Shown: in pieces, positions 36,942-44,959 of the stretch | Position numbering within the stretch: position 1 is the stretch's first letter | How the letters are laid out: every line of letters starts with the position of its first letter | Assembly (NCBI GenBank): GCA_025210395.1 | Contig: JAOARV010000017.1 | Span: 1 to 64,000, forward strand | Origin: Marinisporobacter sp. | Lineage (GTDB): Bacteria > Bacillota > Clostridia > Peptostreptococcales > Thermotaleaceae | Direction: 5' to 3' | DNA length: 64,000 nt | Notes under the pieces: generated by a model | What the model was told of the DNA's origin: nothing | Database searches by the model: none | What the model saw: only the letters and a program-made list of their open reading frames with translations | Position numbers and translations under genes: made by a program

Positions 36942-37676
36942 ATGAAGTTAGACGCTTATATAGATGCTTTTCTTGATTTTGTTTATCCTCGGAATATTTA
37001 TTGTCTTTTATGTAATGAAAGTATTCAAAAAACAGAAAAATATTCTTTATGCAAATCATGCAGAGAAAAGGTCAATTTTATTGGGGATAACACCTGTGAA
37101 AAGTGTGGTAAGCCGTTAGGTGATTTTTATATTTCAAAGGCGTGTCCAGATTGTATAAAGGCAAAGCATTATTTTACAAAAGGTTTTTCTTGTGTAGAAT
37201 ATAATGATCCTATGAAAGAGCTTGTACATAAGTTAAAATATAAAAATCAAAGATATGTAGCTTATCATATGGCAGAGATGATGATTGATAAGCTAAAAAA
37301 GCAAAAAATTGATGCTGTAGATTATATTATTCCTGTACCTATGTATAAGAAAAAAGAAAAGCGAAGAGGATTTAATCAAGCTTATTTACTTTCTAAATAT
37401 ATAGGAAAGGCTATGGATTGGAAGGTAGAGAAGAACAATTTGATAAAAATAAAAGATACTACGCCTCAAAATCAATTGACAAAGGATGAAAGAAAAGATA
37501 ATTTAAAGAATGTATTTATCATTCAAGTTAAAGAACAATTTCAAGATCAAAATATTCTTCTAGTGGATGATGTATATACAACAGGAAATACAACGGATGC
37601 TTGTAGTAAAGAAATAAAAAAATCAAGTCCTAAAAGTATATGGGTGATTTCCTTTGCTACAGGAAAAAATATATAA
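36942..37676 (+). CDS. comF: ComF-family phosphoribosyltransferase-like protein
   Basis: 244 residues. The N-terminal zinc-ribbon region has CLLC, CKSC, CEKCGKPLG and CPDC pairs (about 17-75). The C-terminal PRTase fold has PVPMYKKKEKRRGFNQA and the PRPP loop ILLVDDVYTTGNT (about 205-217). Homologues take part in DNA uptake in competent bacteria and often sit next to the late flagellar genes, as in Bacillus where comF neighbours yvyF-flgM. The downstream yvyF gene is 28 bases away. Confidence 0.9.
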   Translation: MKLDAYIDAFLDFVYPRNIYCLLCNESIQKTEKYSLCKSCREKVNFIGDNTCEKCGKPLGDFYISKACPDCIKAKHYFTKGFSCVEYNDPMKELVHKLKYKNQRYVAYHMAEMMIDKLKKQKIDAVDYIIPVPMYKKKEKRRGFNQAYLLSKYIGKAMDWKVEKNNLIKIKDTTPQNQLTKDERKDNLKNVFIIQVKEQFQDQNILLVDDVYTTGNTTDACSKEIKKSSPKSIWVISFATGKNI

Positions 37677-37704
37677 ATTTCAATGAATTTAAGGGGGAGT
37701 AAAT

Positions 37705-38103
37705 ATGACTGAAATTAGAAATTGCAAAGAATGTGGTAGGATTTTCCAATACACTGGAGTAAGTAAAATTTGTACTAGATGCCAGAAAAAAGAAGATAAT
37801 GATTTCAATGTTGTAAGAGAATATATCTATGAAAATCAAGGAGCTACATTAACAGAAGTATCAGAAGAAACAGGTGTAGATGAGGATAAAATTCTTCGAT
37901 TCTTAAGGGAAGGAAGACTTGAGATCGTAGGAGAAGATTCTGCATTGATTCTTGAATGTGAACGTTGTGGAAAAGGCATTCGAACAGGAAGATTTTGTGA
38001 TGAATGTGCCCATGAATTAGAAAAGGGATTAAAAGAAGGCTTAGGAAAAAATCGTGAACCAATGGGAACAATGTATAGAGCACACAGGAAAAAAAGAATA
38101 TAA
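37705..38103 (+). CDS. yvyF: YvyF-type flagellar-region zinc-ribbon protein
   Basis: 132 residues. Two zinc-finger pairs at the N-terminus (CKECGRIF, CTRCQKK), a middle winged-helix-like part (GATLTEVSEETGVDEDKILRFLREGRLEI) and a C-terminal CERCGKGI...CDECAHEL finger. This matches the family annotated as flagellar-operon protein TIGR03826/YvyF, always upstream of flgM. In Bacillus it influences flagellin expression. It ends just before the hairpin that hosts the flgM promoter. Confidence 0.88.
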   Translation: MTEIRNCKECGRIFQYTGVSKICTRCQKKEDNDFNVVREYIYENQGATLTEVSEETGVDEDKILRFLREGRLEIVGEDSALILECERCGKGIRTGRFCDECAHELEKGLKEGLGKNREPMGTMYRAHRKKRI

Positions 38104-38118
38104 ATTTAATAAAAATGG

Positions 38119-38146
38119 TAAACATCAGCCTCACTTTTGCCGATAC
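38119..38146 (+). promoter_or_regulatory. SigD-type (sigma-28) promoter of flgM
   Basis: TAAA (38119-38122), a 16-base spacer and GCCGATAC (38139-38146), one base from the Bacillus SigD consensus. Confidence 0.85.
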
Positions 38147-38180
38147 TAAAGTAGAATCATTCGGTAGAAGTGAGGTGTTT
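38129..38180 (+). terminator. Hairpin ending the comF-yvyF message and overlapping the flgM promoter and ribosome binding site
   Basis: CCTCACTTTTGCCGA (38129-38143) pairs along its whole length with TCGGTAGAAGTGAGG (38161-38175) using three non-Watson-Crick or wobble steps, followed by TGTTTTT. The right arm contains the flgM GAGGTG ribosome binding site. Confidence 0.75.
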
Positions 38181-38182
38181 TT

Positions 38183-38458
38183 ATGAAAATCAGTAATAAT
38201 TCAAACATACAAAGGATATTAGGCGCCTATAGGAAAAATGTGAAAAATGCAGGAAAAACAGAGCAAATGAAGCAAAAGGATGATCAGATTCAAATATCTG
38301 AAAATGCAAGAGAATATCAAGTAGCACTAGGTGCCTATAAAAACCTTTCAGAGGTAAGAGACGAAAAGTTAGAACAAGTTAAACAACAGATAGTGTCAGG
38401 AAATTATAATCCATCTGCGGAAGAAGTTGTAGATCATATGTTTGATAGAAAGATTTAA
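38183..38458 (+). CDS. flgM: Anti-sigma-28 factor FlgM
   Basis: 91 residues with the FlgM pattern: a disordered N-terminus, QIQISENAREYQ (about 36-47) and the C-terminal sigma-binding helices VRDEKLEQVKQQIVSGNYNPSAEEVVDHMF. It holds the flagellar sigma factor inactive until hook completion. It has its own SigD-type promoter, giving negative feedback, and a terminator before flgN. Confidence 0.93.
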   Translation: MKISNNSNIQRILGAYRKNVKNAGKTEQMKQKDDQIQISENAREYQVALGAYKNLSEVRDEKLEQVKQQIVSGNYNPSAEEVVDHMFDRKI

Positions 38459-38492
38459 AAATTTTGAAGGTATATTTACCTTCAAATTTTTT
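38457..38492 (+). terminator. Terminator between flgM and flgN
   Basis: A stem formed by AAATTTTGAAGGTA and TACCTTCAAATTT with one bulged T, then TTT. It would limit read-through into flgNKL. Confidence 0.75.
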
Positions 38493-38518
38493 GAATCCTT
38501 ATTTAAGGAGGAAAATCA

Positions 38519-39016
38519 ATGTCTAAATCTATTGAGCAATTAATCCTCGCAATGAATAAAGAATATGAAATTTATAGTGATTATTTAGCCTTAGCAAAAA
38601 AGAAAAAAGATGTGATTATTGAGGGCGATGTAAAAGAATTAGAAAATATCACACAAGATGAACAAACCATTGTTGTAAGTATTGGAAAAATTGATGAAAT
38701 ACGAACAGCTATTATCGGAAATGTTTTGTTTGAGCAAAAAATAGATTGGATTGAAAATATAGCAGAGCTAGCAAATTATATAGAAGAGCCAGTAAAAACA
38801 CAGATAATAGACTTAAAAGACAAGCTAGGAAGTCTTTTGAAAGAAATACAACAGATCAATGATTTAAATGCGAAGCTAATTCATCAGTCTTTAGAATATA
38901 TTGAATTTAATGTGAATCTATTAACAAATGCGCAGGTAAAAGGAAACAACTATGGAAATAAAGCAGATGAGCAAGAAATGAAACATAGATCGAATATATT
39001 TGATGCAAAAGTATAA
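38519..39016 (+). CDS. flgN: Flagellar chaperone FlgN
   Basis: 165 residues, mostly long helices (LILAMNKEYEIYSDYLALAKKKKDVIIEGDVKELE at the start), as in FlgN export chaperones that hold FlgK and FlgL monomers before secretion. The position directly before flgK (11 bases) supports this. AAGGAGG precedes the ATG. Confidence 0.9.
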   Translation: MSKSIEQLILAMNKEYEIYSDYLALAKKKKDVIIEGDVKELENITQDEQTIVVSIGKIDEIRTAIIGNVLFEQKIDWIENIAELANYIEEPVKTQIIDLKDKLGSLLKEIQQINDLNAKLIHQSLEYIEFNVNLLTNAQVKGNNYGNKADEQEMKHRSNIFDAKV

Positions 39017-39027
39017 GGGGGATAACC

Positions 39028-41013
39028 ATGAGTGGAAGTTTTTTTGGTTTAAACATAGCTAGATCGGCACTTTTTGCTAGTCAGAGGGCTATGCAGATTG
39101 TCGGACATAATATTGCTAATGCCAATACACCTGGATATAGTAGACAGAGATTAAATGTTTCAGAGTCTAATCCAATAGGGATACCTGGTGGACAAGGGAT
39201 GCAGGGAACAGGAGTAGATACGAAAAGTATTCAACAAATGAGAGATGCCTTTTTAGATTTTAAGATCAGAAAAGAATTTACAACTAGCGGAGAATGGGAG
39301 TCAAAGGCAGAAGCACTAAAGCAAATTGAAGCTATTTTTAATGAGCCTTCGGAAAGTGGAATCCGAAAGGTAATGAGTGAGTTTTTTTCATCCCTAGAGG
39401 AACTAAGTAAAGGTGAAAAGGCAGATGATCGTACAGTAAGAGTTCAAGTAAGGCAAAAAGGAATAGCTTTTGCAAATGCTCTAAATCATATGTATAATCA
39501 GCTTTCTGATATGCAGCAGAATACAGATTTTGCAGTAGATACTACTGTTAATCAAATCAATGGATATGCAGAGGAAATTGCAAAATTAAATAAGCAAATA
39601 TCTACCCATGAGCTAGATGGAAGTCGTGCTAATGATTTAAGGGATCAAAGAAACCTTTTAATTGATAAATTATCTAAATTGGTAGATATTGATGTGAAGG
39701 AAACGCCTAAGAGCAATAGCAAGAATTTGGGTACGGATATGTACATTATGCTTGGTGGAAATATTCTCGTATCTAATAGAAATTACAATGCATTAAAAGC
39801 AACATCGGCAGGGCAAAAAAATAATTATTTAGATAAAGGAAATCTTTTAGAAATAAAGTGGGAGAATGGAAGTCCGTTCTCTTGTAGCGGAGGTAAATTA
39901 AAAGGTCTTTTAGATATGAGAGACAATATAGATGGAAAAGAAAAAGGGATTCCATACTATATGGACCAATTAAATCGATTTACTACAACCTTTGCAGCTA
40001 GATTCAATATGCAGCATGGGCAAGGATACGGATTAGCAGGCTCAGGCAACCATATTCCCTTTTTTAATTATCCTAAATTAGATTATGCAAAGGGTGATTA
40101 TGGATACGAAGATGTTACAGCTAGTTTAACAGGTTCTTCAGATGAAGCAAAAGTAAGAAATTTTGAAGAGGCGAATCCAGGCTATACTATTTTTAAAGTG
40201 GTTCAGGACAAAATCAATACAGCAGATAATAAGCTAGGAGGAGACCCTCCAAGTCCTGTAGATTTCGCATCGAAAATTGGGAGCAATAAACTAAAATTAA
40301 ATGGTGTAGATGTTGAACTCAATAATCTAAAAGCTTTAGGAGATGGATATGATGCGGCCGGTAATCTATCAGATGTGAAAGAGGCACTACAAAAGGATTT
40401 AGATGCTGAATATGATGGAAATAAGCATGGTGGTGCAACCTTTGTAGTAAAAGAAAAGAATGGAAAGCTAGTCATAACAAGTGATGATAAAAAAGTTGAT
40501 TTAACAGGAACGGATACGAATATCACCACAGCTTTAGGTTATACAACACCTGAACCAGATGGTGATAGGTGGTACAAGGTAAAAATGATGGAATCTAAAA
40601 ATTTAGATATTTCAGAGCAAATTGATAATGATCCCAATAATATTGCAGCTGCATCAAAGGTAGATGGGAATGGAAATGGTCTATCTGGCGATGGAAACAA
40701 TGCTTTGAAATTAAATCAATTAAAAAATGATCCAAATATGTTTGCATGGGGAAGTTGTAATGATTTTTTCCAATCCATTGTTTCAAATCTAGGAGTTGAT
40801 AGTCAGGGAGCTACTAGGATGGTCGATAACCAAGAGGTATTGATCAAAGAAATTGACAATAAAAGACAATCTATATCAGGAGTATCTCTTGATGAGGAGA
40901 TGACACATATGATTAAATTCCAGCAATCATATAATGCAGCTGCAAGGATGATTACTACATTTGATGAAATGCTAGATAAAATTATTAATGGAATGGGTGT
41001 TGTAGGAAGATAA
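39028..41013 (+). CDS. flgK: Flagellar hook-filament junction protein FlgK (HAP1)
   Basis: 661 residues. The N-terminal D0 part FFGLNIARSALFASQRAMQIVGHNIANANTPGYSRQ and the C-terminal SGVSLDEEMTHMIKFQQSYNAAARMITTFDEMLDKIINGMG are classic. The middle (about 330-560) is longer than in Bacillus FlgK (about 507 residues), with a variable insert such as KNGKLVITSDDKKVDLTGTD that looks like a flagellin-type beta module. It joins hook to filament outside the cell. Confidence 0.95.
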   Translation: MSGSFFGLNIARSALFASQRAMQIVGHNIANANTPGYSRQRLNVSESNPIGIPGGQGMQGTGVDTKSIQQMRDAFLDFKIRKEFTTSGEWESKAEALKQIEAIFNEPSESGIRKVMSEFFSSLEELSKGEKADDRTVRVQVRQKGIAFANALNHMYNQLSDMQQNTDFAVDTTVNQINGYAEEIAKLNKQISTHELDGSRANDLRDQRNLLIDKLSKLVDIDVKETPKSNSKNLGTDMYIMLGGNILVSNRNYNALKATSAGQKNNYLDKGNLLEIKWENGSPFSCSGGKLKGLLDMRDNIDGKEKGIPYYMDQLNRFTTTFAARFNMQHGQGYGLAGSGNHIPFFNYPKLDYAKGDYGYEDVTASLTGSSDEAKVRNFEEANPGYTIFKVVQDKINTADNKLGGDPPSPVDFASKIGSNKLKLNGVDVELNNLKALGDGYDAAGNLSDVKEALQKDLDAEYDGNKHGGATFVVKEKNGKLVITSDDKKVDLTGTDTNITTALGYTTPEPDGDRWYKVKMMESKNLDISEQIDNDPNNIAAASKVDGNGNGLSGDGNNALKLNQLKNDPNMFAWGSCNDFFQSIVSNLGVDSQGATRMVDNQEVLIKEIDNKRQSISGVSLDEEMTHMIKFQQSYNAAARMITTFDEMLDKIINGMGVVGR

Positions 41014-41042
41014 AGTTTGATCAATAAGGTGGGGGAAGAAAA

Positions 41043-42002
41043 ATGAGAATAACAAATTCTATGATGAGCAATACTATGCTCGTGAATTTAAATAATAATT
41101 TACGGAGAATGAGCAAGTGGAATGATCAAATGGCTACAGGAAAAAAATTTAATAAGCCGTCTGATGATCCTATAGGCGTATCTAAAAGCTTGAGATTAAA
41201 TACAGCTGTTGAAGAACTAGAGCAGTATAAAAAAAATGCACAAGATGTACAGTCTTGGCTTGAAATTACAGAATCAGCTGTAGCAGACGTTGGAAATATC
41301 CTTCAGAGAGCAAGAGAATTAGCTGTAAGTGCAGATGGAACAGAAACTAAGGAAGATAAACAAAAGATCAAAGTAGAGATAGATCAATTAAAAGAACAGC
41401 TTATAAAGGTTGCAAATACCACCTATGCAGGAAAATATGTTTTTTCAGGATACAAAACGGATCAACAACTATTAGATGCGAATGGTAAGTACAATATTGC
41501 CTCTAAAAATAATGAAAAAATGAAGTACGAAATAGGTATTGCAGAGAGCATAGATGTAAATACATTAGGACATAAATTATTTGGAACAATTGATGCCAAT
41601 AAGCTTTCGGATGAGGCAGAGTTAGATGCAGTGCGGAAGAGCCTTGTTGAGGGGGCTAAAGGGAAAGGAGCGCACTTGATTGCTGTTTTTGATGATTTTA
41701 GTGATGCATTAAATAATGATGATAAAAATAGAATAAGTGTGGCGATTGAAAGAATTGGCAACCATATGAAAAATGTACTCAGTGTTCGAGGTGAAATTGG
41801 TGTAAAAACCAATAGAATGGAGATGCTAGTGAACAGGATTGATAGAGACACGATTAATTTTACCGGACTTCTTTCTAAAAATGAAGATGTGGATATGGGA
41901 GAGACAATCATGAAATTTAAAAACGATGAAAATGTCTATAGAGCCTCATTATCTGTAGGAGCGAAAGTTATTCAACCTAGCCTGATTGACTTTATCAGGT
42001 AG
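41043..42002 (+). CDS. flgL: Flagellar hook-filament junction protein FlgL (HAP3)
   Basis: 319 residues. The flagellin-like N-terminal coiled domain (MRITNSMMSNTMLVNLNNNL...GKKFNKPSDDPIGVSKSLRLN) and C-terminal helix (MGETIMKFKNDENVYRASLSVGAKVIQPSLIDFI) mark it as FlgL. It follows flgK by 29 bases with an AGGTGGGGG ribosome binding site. Confidence 0.94.
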   Translation: MRITNSMMSNTMLVNLNNNLRRMSKWNDQMATGKKFNKPSDDPIGVSKSLRLNTAVEELEQYKKNAQDVQSWLEITESAVADVGNILQRARELAVSADGTETKEDKQKIKVEIDQLKEQLIKVANTTYAGKYVFSGYKTDQQLLDANGKYNIASKNNEKMKYEIGIAESIDVNTLGHKLFGTIDANKLSDEAELDAVRKSLVEGAKGKGAHLIAVFDDFSDALNNDDKNRISVAIERIGNHMKNVLSVRGEIGVKTNRMEMLVNRIDRDTINFTGLLSKNEDVDMGETIMKFKNDENVYRASLSVGAKVIQPSLIDFIR

Positions 42003-42022
42003 TGTTTACTGGAGGTGAAGAT

Positions 42023-42589
42023 ATGGAGATACGCATCAATACAACTCCGGCATTAATTGGAATCAATAGAACTCCAGGAAAGATGGAAATACAGCAGCCA
42101 AAAGCGGATATCAATATGAATACCACCTTGCCCAAGGTAGAAATCCATACAGAGCCTGTAAAGGTACAGATCGATCAATACCCTTGTCGTGCAGAAGCAG
42201 GACTTAAAAATTATATAGATTTGACAAAGGATAATGCTTCCTTTTCAAAGCAAAAGGCTATGGAAGGAATAGCTAGGATTGTAAGACAAGGAAATGAAAT
42301 GGCAACCATACAAAATAATCAAGACCCTATTCCTCAACAGGCAGATGAAAATGCTTATCATCTGTTTGAGAAGGAGTTTAATTTTGATCTGATTCCTAAA
42401 AGTAGACCCAATATTGATTTTGTTGGAGGAGCGGTAGATATAAAACCTATAGAAGGAAAAGTAAATATGGATGTAAAAGTGAATAAACCCATTATTCAGT
42501 ATCAAAGGGGTAAGGTAGAAGTATATTTACGACAGAAAAATAATTTAAATATCGAGTGGGTAGGAGGAAAGTTCAACCAAATAGGTTGA
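42023..42589 (+). CDS. DUF6470 (YviE-like) flagellar-region protein
   Basis: 188 residues from the ATG at 42023 after GGAGGTGAAG. Repeated short beta-like phrases (MEIQQPKADINM, KVEIHTEPVKVQID, VDIKPIEGKVNMDVKV, KVEVYLRQKNNLNIEWVGG) are typical of the YviE/DUF6470 family between flgL and fliW in Firmicutes. The function is not established; conserved location suggests a motility role. Its final codons lie in a hairpin (42568-42595). Confidence 0.85.
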   Translation: MEIRINTTPALIGINRTPGKMEIQQPKADINMNTTLPKVEIHTEPVKVQIDQYPCRAEAGLKNYIDLTKDNASFSKQKAMEGIARIVRQGNEMATIQNNQDPIPQQADENAYHLFEKEFNFDLIPKSRPNIDFVGGAVDIKPIEGKVNMDVKVNKPIIQYQRGKVEVYLRQKNNLNIEWVGGKFNQIG

Positions 42590-42595
42590 ACTTTT
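42568..42595 (+). terminator. Hairpin at the DUF6470 gene end
   Basis: AAAGTTCAACC/GGTTGAACTTT, 11-base perfect arms with a 5-base loop overlapping the stop codon. The T tail is short, so it may only attenuate transcription into fliW. Confidence 0.55.
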
Positions 42596-42617
42596 AAACT
42601 AAAAGGGAGGATTTTTT

Positions 42618-43067
42618 ATGATTCTTAACACAAAGCATTTCGGAGAAATTGAAATTGACAAAGAAAAAATAATTATATTTGAAGAAGGAATTCTAGGATT
42701 TGAAGATATAAAAAAATATACAATCATTTTAAATCAAGATAAGGATGTACCGTTTCATTGGCTTCAAGCTATAGATGAACCCAATTTAGCTTTTGTCATT
42801 ACAAATCCATTTTTATTTAGAAAAAATTATGATTTTTATATTAAAGATCAAGTCGTAGATGCATTAGGAATAAAAAAAGAAGAAGAAATGATGATTTTTA
42901 GTATTGCTGTTGTACCAGAAGATTTTAAAAAAATGACGATTAATTTAAAAGCACCTTTGATTATAAATACAAATAATAAAAAAGGAAAACAAATTGTATT
43001 AGATACGGACGAGTATCCTTTGAAATATTTTATATTTGAAGAACAAATAGCAGAGAATATAGGATAG
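42618..43067 (+). CDS. fliW: Flagellar assembly factor FliW, CsrA antagonist
   Basis: 149 residues: FGEIEIDKEKIIIFEEGILGFEDIKKYTII and PFHWLQAIDEPNLAFVITNPFLF are strong FliW signatures. In Bacillus FliW binds flagellin or CsrA; when flagellin is exported FliW is freed and sequesters CsrA, releasing flagellin translation. The adjacency to csrA (11 bases) and two flagellin genes here indicates the same circuit. Confidence 0.95.
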   Translation: MILNTKHFGEIEIDKEKIIIFEEGILGFEDIKKYTIILNQDKDVPFHWLQAIDEPNLAFVITNPFLFRKNYDFYIKDQVVDALGIKKEEEMMIFSIAVVPEDFKKMTINLKAPLIINTNNKKGKQIVLDTDEYPLKYFIFEEQIAENIG

Positions 43068-43078
43068 GAGGGGTGGAT

Positions 43079-43303
43079 ATGCTAATACTCAGTAGAAAAA
43101 TAGATGAAGGCATTATGATCGATAAAAACATAGAGATCAAAGTGATTGGGATCGAAGAGGGCAAAGTGAAATTAGGAATATCGGCTCCAAAAGATATAGA
43201 AATTCATAGAAAAGAAATATATTTAGAAATTCAGAAAGAGAATAAAGAAGCTGCTCGTGGTAGTCTTAATCTTGATGAAATAAAAAATTTATTCAAGAAA
43301 TAA
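43079..43303 (+). CDS. csrA: Translational regulator CsrA
   Basis: 74 residues from the ATG at 43079 (MLILSRKIDEGIMIDKNIEI), preferred over the GTG at 43073 because all CsrA proteins begin MLIL and AGGAGGGG is well spaced. The RNA-binding residues are present (LSRK near the N-terminus and IHRKEIYLEIQ). It should bind GGA hairpins in both flagellin leaders and block translation. The C-terminal ~20 residues (NKEAARGSLNLDEIKNLFKK) match the extended CsrA form that FliW recognises allosterically. Its transcript terminator is now cut off by an IS element. Confidence 0.95.
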   Translation: MLILSRKIDEGIMIDKNIEIKVIGIEEGKVKLGISAPKDIEIHRKEIYLEIQKENKEAARGSLNLDEIKNLFKK

Positions 43304-43348
43304 GCAACTGAAAATGAGAAGGAATTATTTAAATTGAAAGAAAGCTTA

Positions 43349-43356
43349 AAAATTAT
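43349..43356. repeat. Target-site duplication, left copy
   Basis: AAAATTAT directly left of the IS; the same 8 bases occur at 44741-44748 directly right of it. Confidence 0.9.
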
Positions 43357-44740
43357 GGCTCATCACCAAAATGTGTGCTTGACAATTTATCAAACTACTA
43401 AAGCTTCACAATTACACTCAAGATAAATACGGTATTCATGACTTTGACGATTTCTAAGAAAGTAACTTCTTCTTTGTAGTGCTTTAATTTTGTTATTTCG
43501 TCCTTCTACAGATGCATTTGTAAATCTACAATAATGATAATTAGATATTTCGATACGCCAATTTTCAAATGTTTTTAAGGCTTTATTTACTTCTGGAATA
43601 TCTAAAGAATGTCCCTTATGTATCCATTTATCTAATAAATGAAGTGCATTAAATTTATGACTATAATCATACCATGTTATCAAATCTTCTTTAAGCCAAT
43701 ATACTTTAGCTAGATTATCAGAAATATCTAGCATTTTGTACAATATATCTTTTTCATAAGGCTTGAGAGAGTCGAATCTCTTACCTAAGATATTTTTATT
43801 TTCTTTAATTGTCTTAGCTTGTTTAGTTGGTAATACCTTAGATATGCGTTTACGTAAATCGTGAAGTGCATCTGTAATATATCTATTTATATGAAATCTA
43901 TCAGCTATTCTTATAGCATAAGGAAATACTTTTTTAGCAAAGTTATGATAACTTTTAGCTAAATCCATAACCACAGCAACAGGCTGAAGTTTAGATACTA
44001 ATGTCATCAATTGATTGTCCTGTGTCAATTGTTCATACTTGCGACCTTTAGCAATGTATAATAGCGCATTATTTCTGAGATCATGAATGCCTGTATTGTA
44101 GGAATGTCCTTTTCGAATGGCAAAATCGTCGATACCTATAACTAGTCGTTCTGACTGGGAGGCTTGTTTTGCAACCTGATCTTGTATGCAAGGAACAGTA
44201 ATTGATAAATTATTTTTGATAAAGCGTTCTCCAGTAGTATATGGAATATTTAAGATACGTGTAGCATGTTTTACAGTACTTCCATCTATAGTCTTTGCTA
44301 ACTTATCTTTGAAAGCATTCGTATATCTTGATTTTCCAGTTATAAAGCTATATACCCAGGAAAAATTAATATGATATGACTTGCAGCTAAGTCTTATAGA
44401 AGGAACTACTAATAAGGTTTGATATTCCCATAAATCAAGATGTCTAATTATTTTTGTTTTAGAACCACGTCTAATGGTATGCATACTATTACAACTAGGG
44501 CACGGTTGATGCGATTCTAATGGTTCTAGTGTTATATATACTTTGTTCTGGATAGGTTCTGAAATTTTAACAATTTTAACATCTTGAAAATTAATAAGAT
44601 TATTGATATCATGTAAGTGCATCTGGAATCCTCCATGTATTTTAGTTTGGTTGCACTTACAGAATACAGGATAACAGGTGCATTTTTTATTTGTAAATTT
44701 TGGAATTTAGTTTGTCAAGCACAGTTTCTGGTGATGAGCC
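43357..44740 (-). mobile_element. ISL3-family insertion sequence, complete
   Basis: 1384 bases bounded by imperfect terminal inverted repeats of about 30 bases: the left end begins GGCTCATCACCAAAATGTGT, and the complement of the right end reads GGCTCATCACCAGAAACTGT, each continuing with GCTTGACAA. Perfect 8-base direct repeats (AAAATTAT) flank it. One intact transposase gene fills it. The intact repeats and open gene show recent insertion, between csrA and the csrA terminator. Confidence 0.95.
43390..44622 (-). CDS. ISL3-family transposase
   Basis: 410 residues, full length. An N-terminal zinc-finger (CPSCNSMHTIRRG) precedes an HTH-like region and a DDE core: VIGIDDFAIRKGHSYNTGI (first Asp, about 163), VAVVMDLAKSYHNFAKKVFPYAIRIADRFHINR (second Asp about 219) and the late Glu in TNASVEGRNNKIKALQRRSYFLRN. 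It moves the element by cut-and-paste or copy transposition. No frameshift or stop was seen. Confidence 0.95.
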   Translation of the reverse strand: MHLHDINNLINFQDVKIVKISEPIQNKVYITLEPLESHQPCPSCNSMHTIRRGSKTKIIRHLDLWEYQTLLVVPSIRLSCKSYHINFSWVYSFITGKSRYTNAFKDKLAKTIDGSTVKHATRILNIPYTTGERFIKNNLSITVPCIQDQVAKQASQSERLVIGIDDFAIRKGHSYNTGIHDLRNNALLYIAKGRKYEQLTQDNQLMTLVSKLQPVAVVMDLAKSYHNFAKKVFPYAIRIADRFHINRYITDALHDLRKRISKVLPTKQAKTIKENKNILGKRFDSLKPYEKDILYKMLDISDNLAKVYWLKEDLITWYDYSHKFNALHLLDKWIHKGHSLDIPEVNKALKTFENWRIEISNYHYCRFTNASVEGRNNKIKALQRRSYFLRNRQSHEYRIYLECNCEALVV

Positions 44741-44748
44741 AAAATTAT
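44741..44748. repeat. Target-site duplication, right copy
   Basis: AAAATTAT, identical to 43349-43356. Confidence 0.9.
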
Positions 44749-44760
44749 AAAATAATATTT

Positions 44761-44789
44761 ATAGTAGAAAAAACGCTACTATTTTTTTT
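44761..44789 (+). terminator. Former terminator of the fliW-csrA message
   Basis: ATAGTAG (44761-44767) pairs with CTACTAT (44776-44782) and is followed by TTTTTTT. It is now separated from csrA by the IS. Confidence 0.75.
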
Positions 44790-44820
44790 CACAAAAAAAC
44801 AAAAAAATCAAAAAAAACGC

Positions 44821-44847
44821 TAAAGAAGAAAAAACATATGCCGATAA
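44821..44847 (+). promoter_or_regulatory. SigD-type promoter of flagellin 1
   Basis: TAAA (44821-44824), exactly 15 bases, GCCGATAA (44840-44847). Near-perfect SigD consensus; it lies just to the right of the IS and is intact. The predicted leader is about 105 bases. Confidence 0.9.
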
Positions 44848-44917
44848 TAATAATACAAGCAGTAAATAATTCTTACATACTAGGCCTAGTGTAGGATGAA
44901 AAACTAAATATAATCAC

Positions 44918-44952
44918 TGGACAAGGATGTCCACAAAAAACATTCAAGGAGG
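44918..44952 (+). promoter_or_regulatory. CsrA-binding hairpin and ribosome binding site in the flagellin 1 leader
   Basis: TGGACA (44918-44923), loop AGGA (44924-44927), TGTCCA (44928-44933): a perfect 6-base stem presenting GGA. The core ACAAGGATGT equals the high-affinity CsrA consensus ACARGGAUGU. The second site is the ribosome binding site AAGGAGG (44946-44952). This two-site layout matches the Bacillus hag leader. Confidence 0.85.
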
Positions 44953-44959
44953 AATGAAT

